Made by a program: the position numbers and the translations under genes | In this document: in pieces, positions 19,423 through 28,240 of the stretch | Layout of the letters: the number at the start of each line of letters is the position of its first letter | Numbering within the stretch: position 1 is the first letter of the stretch | Origin: Thermoleophilia bacterium | Lineage (GTDB): Bacteria; Actinomycetota; Thermoleophilia; Gaiellales; F1-60-MAGs149 | NCBI GenBank assembly: GCA_009694475.1 | Contig: SHUX01000003.1 | Coordinates: 1-51,477 of the forward strand | Direction of reading: 5' to 3' | Length of the DNA: 51,477 nucleotides | The notes under the pieces: model-generated | What the model was told of the DNA's origin: nothing | The model's input: only the letters and a program-made list of their open reading frames with translations | The model's database searches: none

Positions 19423-21336
19423 TCAGGCGCCAAAGATCACACGACTGTCGCGCTCGGTTACGAGTGCGTCGATCACACCATCGAGCGGCAGCGTGCCTAG
19501 GTCGATGCGTCCGTGGCGACGAACCGCCACCGCCCCAATCTCCGCTTCGCGGTCACCGATCACAAGCATGGCTGGAACTTTTTGCGTCTCCGCCTCGGCG
19601 ATGCGCTTACTGATCGATTCGCTGCGCGCATCGACCTGCGTGCGAATGCCGGCGGCCTGCAAAGCGTCTCGCGCCAACTCGGCCGCCGACCCGTGGCGGT
19701 CAGAGATCGGCAGAATCACGGCTTGGACAGGTGCGAGCCAGAGCGGGAAGGCACCGGCGTAGTGCTCAATCAAAATGCCAATGAAGCGCTCGAAACTCCC
19801 GAGTAGTGCGCGATGGATCATCACTGGACGATGGTCGTGGTCGTCGGCACCCGTGTAGGTCAGGTCGAAGCGCTCAGGCAGGTTGAAATCGAGTTGCACC
19901 GTGCCGCATTGCCAGGAACGACCAAGCGAGTCGGTCAGGTGAATGTCGACTTTCGGCCCGTAAAAGGCGCCGTCGCCCTCGTTCACGCGATAGTCGATGC
20001 CGCGCGCCTGCAACACGCGATGCAGCGACTCCTCGGCCTTGTCCCAGATTGCGTCGTCCCCCACCCGCACCTCGGGTCGCGTTGACAGCTCGATTTTGAA
20101 GTTCATCGCGAACAGCTCGTAGAGGTCGAGTGCAAAGCCGAGCACGTTCTGGACCTCCTCCTCGATCTGGTCGGTGGTCACGAACAGGTGCGCATCATCT
20201 TGGGTGATGTGCCGCACGCGCATCAGACCGTGCAGGGTGCCAGATGGCTCGTGCCGATGGACGAGACCAACCTCGTTCATCCGCAACGGCAACTCGCGAT
20301 ACGAGCGGCGCTGGCTCTTGAAGATCAGGCAGTGCGCAGGGCAGTTCATCGGCTTCATACCGAAGGCACGCTCTTCGATCTCGAGCAGGTACATGTTCTC
20401 GCGGAACTTCTCCCAGTGACCCGAGGTCTTCCAGAGGTCGGAGGCATACAGAATCGGCGTCTTGACCTCTTGGTAGCCGCGCGCATTGTTCTCGCCGCGC
20501 CACATGTCGACCAGCGTGTTCCAGATGACCATGCCCTTGGGGTGCCAGAACGGGCCACCAGGCGAGGCGTCGTTGAAGGAGAAGAGATCGAGCTCGCGGC
20601 CGAGCCGGCGATGGTCGCGCTTCTGGGCCTCCTCGATGTTGTGCAGGTGCAGTTCGAGGTCTTCCTGCGTGAAGAACGCTGTGCCGTAGACCCGCGTCAG
20701 CATCGTGCGGGTCGAGTCGCCACGCCAGTAGGCACCGGCCAGATGCGTCAACTTGAAGGCCTTGATTGGACCCGTGTCCTGCAGGTGAGGGCCGCGGCAG
20801 AGGTCGCAGAAGTCGTCTTGCGTGTACGTCGTCAGTGGCTCGTCGACAGGAAGATCGTCGATCAACTCGACCTTGTATTGCTCGTCCTCATCGACGAAGC
20901 GCTGACGCACCGTCTCGCGGTCGATCGTGGCGCGCTCGAAGGCGTGCTTTTGCTTGAGGATGCGACGCATCTCGTTTTCGAGCCGTTCGAGGTCGGCCTC
21001 GCCGATCGGCTCAGGAAAATCGAAGTCGTAATAGAAGCCGTTATCGATCGGCGGTCCAATCGAGATCTTGACGCCCGGAAAGACGTGCCGCGCGGCCTCG
21101 GCCAGCACGTGGGCTGTGGAGTGCCGCAAAATCGGCAAGGCCTCTTCATCCCCAACGCGCAGAATCTTGACGGTCGCACCGTCCGTCAAGGGCAGGCGTA
21201 GATCCTGCACCTGACCATCGACCTCGATTGCGGCCGTGACCTTGGCGAGGCGATCGCCGATGGCGCGTGCGCAATCCAGACCAGTTGCGCCGTCCTCGAG
21301 TTCGAGTTCCGTGCCGTCGGGGAGATGAACCTTCAC
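19423..21336 (-). CDS. thrS: Threonyl-tRNA synthetase
   Basis: 637 aa with TGS domain, class II motifs (MNCPAHCLIFKSQRRSYRELPLRMNEVGLVHRHEPSGTLHGLMRVRHITQDDAH). Confidence 0.96.
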   Translation of the reverse strand: MKVHLPDGTELELEDGATGLDCARAIGDRLAKVTAAIEVDGQVQDLRLPLTDGATVKILRVGDEEALPILRHSTAHVLAEAARHVFPGVKISIGPPIDNGFYYDFDFPEPIGEADLERLENEMRRILKQKHAFERATIDRETVRQRFVDEDEQYKVELIDDLPVDEPLTTYTQDDFCDLCRGPHLQDTGPIKAFKLTHLAGAYWRGDSTRTMLTRVYGTAFFTQEDLELHLHNIEEAQKRDHRRLGRELDLFSFNDASPGGPFWHPKGMVIWNTLVDMWRGENNARGYQEVKTPILYASDLWKTSGHWEKFRENMYLLEIEERAFGMKPMNCPAHCLIFKSQRRSYRELPLRMNEVGLVHRHEPSGTLHGLMRVRHITQDDAHLFVTTDQIEEEVQNVLGFALDLYELFAMNFKIELSTRPEVRVGDDAIWDKAEESLHRVLQARGIDYRVNEGDGAFYGPKVDIHLTDSLGRSWQCGTVQLDFNLPERFDLTYTGADDHDHRPVMIHRALLGSFERFIGILIEHYAGAFPLWLAPVQAVILPISDRHGSAAELARDALQAAGIRTQVDARSESISKRIAEAETQKVPAMLVIGDREAEIGAVAVRRHGRIDLGTLPLDGVIDALVTERDSRVIFGA

Positions 21337-21371
21337 AGGCAGAGGCTACCAAGCAGGCTCAGCACGCCTCG

Positions 21372-22307
21372 TCAGATCAGGGTGAACGACGTCATCGCGT
21401 GGAACGCGGCGACGCGGAGTTCGACCTCGTCGCGGGTCAAGCGCTGCACGCGCTCCGTACCGAACTCCTCGACGTTGAAGGAGGCGACAATCGAGCCGTA
21501 GGCAACGGCCCGACGGAGGTGCGCGAGATCTGGTTCGGTCTCACCCGTTGCGGCCAGGTAGCCTACGAAGCCACCTGCAAACGAGTCACCGGCGCCAGTC
21601 GGATCGAAGACCTCTTCGAGTGGATAGCCAGGCAGGCCGAAGAAGCCCTCGTCGGTAAACAGCGCGGCACCATACTCGCCCCGCTTGATCACGACGATGC
21701 GCGGCCCCACCAGGGAAATCGCGCGAGCCGCCTTGACGAGCGTCGCCTCACCCGTCAACTGCCGCGCCTCGCCGTCGTTGAGGATGACGCAGTCGACCTC
21801 GCTGATCGCCGCCAGCAGCGCGTCGTTGGCGATCTCGATCCAGAGATTCATCGAATCCAGCGCGACTAGGCCTGCCTTGGACTGGCGGCGGACAGATCGC
21901 TGCAGGTCGGGTTGGATGTTGCCGAGAAACAGCACGGGCGACTCGGCTTGGGCTTCGGACAGCACAGGATCAAAGTCTGCGAACACGCCGAGCCGCGTAT
22001 CCAGCGTCTCAGCGATATTGAGGTCAAACCCGTAGCGTCCGTCCCAGGCAAAGGTCGTGCCGCCGGCGATCCGTTGAATACCCGCCGTGTCGATCCCCCG
22101 CTCTGTCAGCACAGCTTCGCTCTCGAAGTCGTCGCCGACGACGCCTACGACACCGACGTCCGTAAAGAGATTGGCAGCGAGTGCAAAGTGGACGGCGGAG
22201 CCTCCGAGTGCACGGTCGCGGCGACCAAACGGCGTCTCGAGGCTGTCGTAGGCGATCGATCCAACGGCAGTGAGCGTGTTCACGAGGCAGACGGTAGCAG
22301 CGAGCAC
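21372..22307 (-). CDS. PfkB-family sugar/nucleoside kinase
   Basis: LGGSAVHFALAANLF, DPTGAGDSFAGGFVGYLA. Confidence 0.87.
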   Translation of the reverse strand: MLAATVCLVNTLTAVGSIAYDSLETPFGRRDRALGGSAVHFALAANLFTDVGVVGVVGDDFESEAVLTERGIDTAGIQRIAGGTTFAWDGRYGFDLNIAETLDTRLGVFADFDPVLSEAQAESPVLFLGNIQPDLQRSVRRQSKAGLVALDSMNLWIEIANDALLAAISEVDCVILNDGEARQLTGEATLVKAARAISLVGPRIVVIKRGEYGAALFTDEGFFGLPGYPLEEVFDPTGAGDSFAGGFVGYLAATGETEPDLAHLRRAVAYGSIVASFNVEEFGTERVQRLTRDEVELRVAAFHAMTSFTLI

Positions 22308-23044
22308 TACAGCTCCACGACCACCTTGCTGGTGCGACCTGGCATCGTGCGTAGGCCCTCTTCGACGGCCACCAGAGCGTCCCAGTCTAAGACCCAGATT
22401 AGGCGGCGTTCGATCGACGCGATGTCCTCGGAGCGCAACCAGCCCGAGACCTTGGTCAGTGTCTCTCGCGTTGTGCCTGTCATCTCGGCCAGCGAACCGT
22501 GTGTCAGGCGGATGTCGATGCGCACGCCCTCGGGGGTGACCTTGCCGAAATGGTCGGCCAGTTCGGTTAGGACACCTGCAAGTCGAGCCGGAACCGGCTG
22601 GAAGGCAAGGCCGACCAGACGCGCCTCAGAGGCGCGCAGGCGGAGTGCGTTGGAGCGTGCGAGATTGCGGGCGACAATCGGATCGACCGCGGCAAGCGTC
22701 TGTAGATCGCGCGTTGAAGACACGAGGATGTCGCAATCGGCCAGCGCCTCAACCTGCTCGGTGCGGGTCTCCTCGACGAAGGGCAGCCGACCGAACACCA
22801 TGCCCGCATCCAGCAAGCCACTCGTTAGGCAGCGACCGTCACTGTTGACGCGGACTGCGCGCGCCACACCATCGACGACCACGTACGTGCGGGCGTCGAC
22901 GTCTGCGACGCCCGAGATGATTTCACCGCGCTGGTAGCGAACGGCATGAAACGCGCTGAGGGCGCGTGTCAGACGATCGTCTTCGAGCCCATCGAAGAAC
23001 GGTGTCTCCTTGATCCTGGAAAGCAACTGCGGATTCATGATCAA
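22307..23044 (-). CDS. Crp/Fnr-family transcriptional regulator
   Basis: cNMP-binding-like N-terminus (FFDGLEDDRLTRALSAFHAVRYQRGEII) and HTH (THGSLAEMTGTTRETLTKVSGWLRSEDIA). Confidence 0.87.
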   Translation of the reverse strand: MIMNPQLLSRIKETPFFDGLEDDRLTRALSAFHAVRYQRGEIISGVADVDARTYVVVDGVARAVRVNSDGRCLTSGLLDAGMVFGRLPFVEETRTEQVEALADCDILVSSTRDLQTLAAVDPIVARNLARSNALRLRASEARLVGLAFQPVPARLAGVLTELADHFGKVTPEGVRIDIRLTHGSLAEMTGTTRETLTKVSGWLRSEDIASIERRLIWVLDWDALVAVEEGLRTMPGRTSKVVVEL

Positions 23045-23184
23045 CCTCCAAATGGTGATCTGGAATCCGACGGTAAGCCGGAGCCCAAATTCATCATGGG
23101 CGGCTGGTGTTGCGTTTCTGTTGATCTCGAGTGGCGCCTAAGCGAACCTTTGTAAAGGCTCTGCGCGCAGTGTTAAGAAGGCGT

Positions 23185-23517
23185 TTAGGCGGCGTCTGGA
23201 GTGAGGATCTTGGCGAGTTCGCCCTGGGTGTGCAGTTCCTCGACAATGTCACACCCACCGACCAGCGTGCCGTCAACAAACAGCTGTGGTGTGGTGGGCC
23301 ACCCCGAGTAGGCCGACAGTTGTTGGCGAATGCGCGGGTCGGGCAGGATGTCGATGGCGATGAACTCCACGCCGCTCTCGAGAATGCGCTCGGCCACGCG
23401 TGCCGAGAATCCGCAGCGCGGCTCCTCCGGCGTGCCCTTCATAAACAGTGCGACCCGGTTGCCCGTGATGATCGCTGTGATCTCGTTGAGGATGTCCTCG
23501 TCGCTCATGACGCTCAT
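23185..23517 (-). CDS. Monothiol (CGFS) glutaredoxin, Grx4 family
   Basis: MSVMSDEDILNEITAIITGNRVALFMKGTPEEPRCGFSARVAERILESG...TTPQLFVDGTLVGGCDIVEEL; the track ORF extended N-terminally beyond the likely start. Confidence 0.92.
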   Translation of the reverse strand: MSVMSDEDILNEITAIITGNRVALFMKGTPEEPRCGFSARVAERILESGVEFIAIDILPDPRIRQQLSAYSGWPTTPQLFVDGTLVGGCDIVEELHTQGELAKILTPDAA

Positions 23518-23762
23518 GCTGATGCTCCCGGTGTACGAGGGACTGTGGTGATGGAAAGGGCGTGGATTGCTCCCGAGTCGAGGTGTTCCTGCACAGCCGC
23601 ATAGATCATTTTGTGCTGCTCGATCAGGCTCTTGCCGGCAAACTGCTCGGCCTCGACACGGACGGCGAGATGATCTCCACCGGCACCCATAAAATCGTCG
23701 ACGGTAGCCCGGCTGCCCGGCAGAGACGTCTCGATTAGTTCTTGGACGATGCTTAGTTCCAC
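23514..23762 (-). CDS. BolA family protein
   Basis: GTG start VELSIVQELIETSLPGSRATVDDFMGAGGDHLAVRVEAEQFAGKSLIEQHKMIYAAVQEHLDSGAIHALSITTVPR. Confidence 0.88.
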   Translation of the reverse strand: MELSIVQELIETSLPGSRATVDDFMGAGGDHLAVRVEAEQFAGKSLIEQHKMIYAAVQEHLDSGAIHALSITTVPRTPGASA

Positions 23763-24838
23763 GGACGAAGGGTAGCGTAGGCTCGCGGCAAATCCGGCAC
23801 CTTCGCTGCGTCGACCTTGCGTAGGCATGGCCGAACCCAGTGGCTGTTCGTGCGCAGGAAAGGCGACGCTGCAAGGTCGCTCGTACCGGGGTCGTAGACA
23901 AGGCGCCAGCGAGCCCGACTCCAGGCTCCTCGGGTCGAGCAGCCACCGCGCAGCAGGCCAGCGTCCACGGACTGCACGCGCTCGCCGCTACGACACACGG
24001 CTGTGCCTCGCTGTTCGCCCGGCAAGATGCCCTCCCAACTGAAGCGGAGACCTGCCACACCGGGAGCAACCACGCTCCCCGCGAGCAGCGTAAGGTCGCG
24101 AACCAACGCTCGGCCCTGCGCGTCGACGCCGTCACGACTGGCTGCCAGCCGCAGCTGAATCTGTGGGCGCACGCCAACAACGCCGAGACGGATGCGCTGT
24201 GGCGCCTCGAACCCACTCTCAAGCACGAGCCAGGCGACCGCATTGACCGTTGGTGTAATGACACCGCTGACGTGACCATGTTCGTTTGCGGTCAGCAGGG
24301 TCGCGACGGGGCCGTGTCCGGCAACGGTCGCCTCGAGCACAACCTGTGCCTCGGCGTCAAGCCGGTCGGTGGGCAACTGGCCCGTGATTGCAACCCTCGT
24401 TCCAGCCGTCACCACCCACTGCGCCAGCCGGACCGGCGTACCATCAACGCTTCCAGCCTTCAGTGGCCCACCGTGCGCTACGGCATCCGAGGCATGCGCG
24501 ACGAGTGCCGTTGGCGTTGACCATGCCTCGTCGGTACCCGCCGCGGTCTCGACCACGACGTGGACTCGCAAGCGCCGACCGCTATCGGCACCGTCTACGA
24601 GGTACGACGGATCGTGTGCAGCGGGTATCGCGACAAAGCCAATGCCCTCCATTGAGCGCTCCCAGGTCAGTGTCAGATCGGCATCCGTAGCCTCATCGAT
24701 GAGTGTGTCGAACGCCTCGAGACGATCACCAACGATCGCCTCACCACTGATCGTGGGTGGACTCGTGATCGTGGGCGCCGCCGAGCAGGTCGTCGTGACA
24801 ACCAGGAGAAGCAGGAGCGCGAGGAGCGCGAGTCTCAT
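23753..24838 (-). CDS. Secreted Ig-like domain protein, unknown function
   Basis: Signal peptide MRLALLALLLLLVVTTTCSAAPT then ISGEAIVGDRLEAFDTL...LTWERSMEGIGFVAIPAAHDPSYLVDGADSGRRLRVHVVVETAAGTDEA. Confidence 0.7.
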   Translation of the reverse strand: MRLALLALLLLLVVTTTCSAAPTITSPPTISGEAIVGDRLEAFDTLIDEATDADLTLTWERSMEGIGFVAIPAAHDPSYLVDGADSGRRLRVHVVVETAAGTDEAWSTPTALVAHASDAVAHGGPLKAGSVDGTPVRLAQWVVTAGTRVAITGQLPTDRLDAEAQVVLEATVAGHGPVATLLTANEHGHVSGVITPTVNAVAWLVLESGFEAPQRIRLGVVGVRPQIQLRLAASRDGVDAQGRALVRDLTLLAGSVVAPGVAGLRFSWEGILPGEQRGTAVCRSGERVQSVDAGLLRGGCSTRGAWSRARWRLVYDPGTSDLAASPFLRTNSHWVRPCLRKVDAAKVPDLPRAYATLRPWN

Positions 24839-25980
24839 CGGCAGGTGAGCGCGGCCGAGCCAAGGCCGCAGGCTGGTGTGGGTGCAGAGTTCGCCACGCC
24901 GACAGTGACTGTTGAAGGTAGGAGTGCAGCGCTTACAGCGGGTACAGCCGCTCCGCTAGCGACGCCGCTCGACGCTGGCGTGGCAGCACGAGGACGAGTG
25001 GGCTTCGGTCCAGGCGCACGCACTTCGGTAGATAGCCGGCGAGCCGCCTCGAGAGCCAGCATGCGCCCGGCGGGACCAAACGGTCCTTCTCCATTGAACG
25101 CCGAAACCTCGGGCTGCGGCTCGGCTAGCACTCGAGCTGGTGGAGCCTGCCCCTCAAGCAGGCTCGCAGTCGTCAGCGCACCAAGCGTGCCCAGCAACAG
25201 CAGTGAGGCCGTCACTCCTCCGACCAATCGCCAGCGCACTGCTCGACGCACGGCAATATCGACGTGATCGGAGACCCGTACGAGCACGCCGCCACCGAGA
25301 CCGGCGGCCCTGCCCCGCGCCGCCACGCCCTGCCATTCGGGGCGCAGCCGGAAGATCGCCATCCAGAGGCTGTTCGAGGAACGGCCTGTACGGCGCCCGG
25401 CTTCGACGTACGAGAGTTCCGAACTGACGAGTCCGAGCGCGATCTCGTTGGGTATGCCGATACGCTCGGCCGTCATGGCGGCGGTCCGCTCGACGTCAAT
25501 CCGAAAGCGCGTCAGATCGACGGGATCGCGATCCTGCTCGCCAACTGTTTCGACGCGCAACTCCTCGACGCGCTCCTGCCGGCGGCGTTGCGTATCGGAG
25601 CGCCACGCCTCGCGTCGCATTGCTCCCTCGACCACCAGGTAGGCAAACAGGCCAGTCGGCCCGGTCCATTGCAGCACACGGGTGCGCTCAAGATCGATCG
25701 GTTCCCACAGTCGTGCTGTTGCCTCGTCGAGCAGGAGCTGGTCGGAGCGCGTGATCTGCGAGGCATGTTCAAGGGCGATGGCAAGCTGGAGCGCACGCGC
25801 CACCCCGTCGGCGACGGCCTGCCGACGTTGCTCCATGCTCTGAATGGCGGCCGCCGGAACCGCCTCGCTGAGGACGAGCAGCACGGCTGGGCGCGAGCAG
25901 ACATCTCGGATGGCATCGGCAGAGAGCGTCGGCTTGACCGAGAGGGTGGGGCTCAGATCTGGGGTCGTCGTGGCTGCCAT
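24835..25980 (-). CDS. Sigma-factor-like (degenerate ECF-like) protein with C-terminal membrane anchor and extracytoplasmic tail
   Basis: LSSELSYVEAGRRTGRSSNSLWMAIFRLRPEW resembles sigma region 4 HTH; later TM GGVTASLLLLGTLGALTTASLL and Pro/Ala-rich tail. Confidence 0.6.
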   Translation of the reverse strand: MAATTTPDLSPTLSVKPTLSADAIRDVCSRPAVLLVLSEAVPAAAIQSMEQRRQAVADGVARALQLAIALEHASQITRSDQLLLDEATARLWEPIDLERTRVLQWTGPTGLFAYLVVEGAMRREAWRSDTQRRRQERVEELRVETVGEQDRDPVDLTRFRIDVERTAAMTAERIGIPNEIALGLVSSELSYVEAGRRTGRSSNSLWMAIFRLRPEWQGVAARGRAAGLGGGVLVRVSDHVDIAVRRAVRWRLVGGVTASLLLLGTLGALTTASLLEGQAPPARVLAEPQPEVSAFNGEGPFGPAGRMLALEAARRLSTEVRAPGPKPTRPRAATPASSGVASGAAVPAVSAALLPSTVTVGVANSAPTPACGLGSAALTCR

Positions 25981-26042
25981 GGGGGGACAACTTCCGAACC
26001 TAGTCGCCCGCGCAGCATACGTCCGGCGTTGAGTGAGACGGC

Positions 26043-26930
26043 TTACGCAGGCGGGATCACGATGGCGCCGAGCGTCTGCACCTCGTGCTCGAGCTCGACG
26101 CCAAATTGCTCACGCGCCCGGCGACGGGCCTCGACCATGACGGCCAGCACGTCGGCCGAGGTGGCATTGGCGAAGTTCTCGATGAAGTTCGCGTGCTTCT
26201 CGGAAATCCGCGCACCACCAACCGTGTAGCCCTTCAGGCCACAGGCCTCCAAGAGTTGGCCGCTGGTCTGCTCACCCGGCGGGTTCTTGAAGACGCTGCC
26301 GAAGGTACGTGCCTTACGTGGCTGGGCGGCCGAACGGCGCCCCTGGTAGTCCCGCACGAGCGCCTTGATGGCGGCTGCGTCGCCCGGAGCGAGGGCCAGT
26401 GTGGCCTGCGTGACGATCTCGCCGGGTTCGAGGTTGGAATGGCGGTACGTCAATCCGAGTTCGTCGGCTCGCGCATGGCGTACGCCCGCCGCACTACAGA
26501 TCGTCACACTCACGAGCGCGTTTTTCAGTTCGTACCCGTAGGCACCGGCATTCATCCGTACAGCACCACCGATCGTGCCAGGGATCGCGCAGGCGAATTC
26601 GAACCCCGCGAGCCCAGCATCCCCCACCTTGCGCACGACGGCCGCGAGGGGCGCGCCACCACCGACCGTGGCTCCAGTCGCGGTCACCTCAATTCCAGCG
26701 AGCGCGCCAGCCAGGCGTAGCACGAGCCCGGCGAAGCCGGTGTCTGCAGGCAGCAGATTCGAGCCGAGGCCGATCACGGCGATCTGCAACTCCTGCTGTT
26801 CCGCCCAGCGCAGCATCGCCAAAAGAGCGAGTTCCTCGTTCGGCTCGGCCAGATACTGCGCGAGTCCCCCTGTGCCAATCGTCGTAAAACGACTCAGCGG
26901 CACATCCGTCTCGACGCCGGCGGGCAGCAT
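26043..26930 (-). CDS. murB: UDP-N-acetylenolpyruvoylglucosamine reductase
   Basis: IGLGSNLLPADTGFAGLVLRL, GFEFACAIPGTIGGAVRMNAGAYG, GARISEKHANFIENFANATSADV. Confidence 0.94.
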   Translation of the reverse strand: MLPAGVETDVPLSRFTTIGTGGLAQYLAEPNEELALLAMLRWAEQQELQIAVIGLGSNLLPADTGFAGLVLRLAGALAGIEVTATGATVGGGAPLAAVVRKVGDAGLAGFEFACAIPGTIGGAVRMNAGAYGYELKNALVSVTICSAAGVRHARADELGLTYRHSNLEPGEIVTQATLALAPGDAAAIKALVRDYQGRRSAAQPRKARTFGSVFKNPPGEQTSGQLLEACGLKGYTVGGARISEKHANFIENFANATSADVLAVMVEARRRAREQFGVELEHEVQTLGAIVIPPA

Positions 26931-26932
26931 GC

Positions 26933-28240
26933 TCAATTGAGCACCGCCCGCGCGATACGGTCGACGGGACCGGCACCACAACAGAGAATCAGATCGCCGT
27001 TGCGCGCAATCCCCTGGATCTCGCGTGCTGCTGCACCGCCCGTTGCGATAAAGACGGCCTTCGATCCGACGAGCTGCGCAATTCGGCGAGCACTGGCCTC
27101 GGGGTCGGGCGTCCCACGCGCCACGTACGTCTCGACCACAATCACCCGATCGGCGGCCTTCAAAACCTCGGCGAACTCCTCGCCGAAGGCAATCGTGCGC
27201 CAGGGCATATGCGGCTGGAAGAGCACGATCAGCCGCTTCGGCTCGCGCCCACGCGCAGCCGCGATCGCGGCTGCGAGTTCGGTTGGGTGGTGCGCATAGT
27301 CGTCAACGACGGTGTACCCAAAAGCACGACCGACGACCTCGAAACGACGCCCAGCCCCTTCGAAGCGTTCAAGCGCTGCGAAGGCCTCGTCTAGTGGTAC
27401 TCCGAGCCGCTCCAGCACGAGTGCAGCGGCGCAGGCATTGCCAGCATTGTGGACGCCCGGTACGGCGAGTCGTACCCGCTCCGGTCCACGGGATGGACGA
27501 AAGGCGACGCCATCGCCATCAGCAGTCGCAGCCAGCGCCCGCAAGCCCTCGCCTGGACCAACGCCAAAGCGTGCAACCTCGGCCACCGGGGCAATCGCGA
27601 CCCCATCTCCGAGCACGATCAGCCCATCCGTCGGCACCGTCTCTGCCCACTCACCCAGCAGGGCAAGGACATCGTCGACGGAGTCGTAGTGGTCAACATG
27701 ATCGAAGTCGACATTGAGGATGACGCCGATCGTGGCCGGTAGTTGCCGCACCGACCGATCCGACTCATCGCCCTCAACGATCGCCAGCATGTCAGCCCCA
27801 CCGCGCGCGTTGGTCCCGAGCTGCCGAACGTCGCCACCAACCACGAAGGTCGGCTCGAGGCCAAGTTCGACGGCAGCAAACGCCAGCATGGCGCTCGTCG
27901 TGGTCTTGCCGTGGGCACCGGTCACAACAATGCGCTCGGTGTGTTCTCGGAGGATCTCTGCGAGTGCCTCTGCACGGTGCTGGATCGGCAGGCCCCGCTC
28001 GCGCGCGCGGACCAACTCGGGCAGGTCATCTGGGATCGCGCCCGAAACGATCAGGCGTTCAGCGGCGGCGGCGTGCTCGGCACTGTGACCGATCACACAT
28101 GCAATCCCCTCGGCGATCAGCGCCTTTGTCAGTAGGCTCTCCTCGCGATCGCAGCCCGTCACAACTTGCCCGCGCTGGGCGAGCACGCGGGCGATGCCAC
28201 TCATGCCTGCACCTCCGATTCCGACCAGATGGACGCTCAT
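26933..28240 (-). CDS. murC: UDP-N-acetylmuramate--L-alanine ligase
   Basis: MSVHLVGIGGAGMSGIARVLAQRG...VTGAHGKTTTSAMLAFA...VVDDYAHHPTELAAAIAAAR. Confidence 0.95.
   Translation of the reverse strand: MSVHLVGIGGAGMSGIARVLAQRGQVVTGCDREESLLTKALIAEGIACVIGHSAEHAAAAERLIVSGAIPDDLPELVRARERGLPIQHRAEALAEILREHTERIVVTGAHGKTTTSAMLAFAAVELGLEPTFVVGGDVRQLGTNARGGADMLAIVEGDESDRSVRQLPATIGVILNVDFDHVDHYDSVDDVLALLGEWAETVPTDGLIVLGDGVAIAPVAEVARFGVGPGEGLRALAATADGDGVAFRPSRGPERVRLAVPGVHNAGNACAAALVLERLGVPLDEAFAALERFEGAGRRFEVVGRAFGYTVVDDYAHHPTELAAAIAAARGREPKRLIVLFQPHMPWRTIAFGEEFAEVLKAADRVIVVETYVARGTPDPEASARRIAQLVGSKAVFIATGGAAAREIQGIARNGDLILCCGAGPVDRIARAVLN

Noticed and set aside
23185-24279. 364-aa ORF as one protein
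   Set aside because: Only the last 110 aa are glutaredoxin; the upstream part lies across bolA and the secreted protein gene in another frame.
24835-25980. Annotation as FtsQ/DivIB because of position after murB and a single TM
   Set aside because: The TM is in the middle/C-terminal part and the N-terminus is long, helical and sigma-like; no POTRA-like sequence visible.
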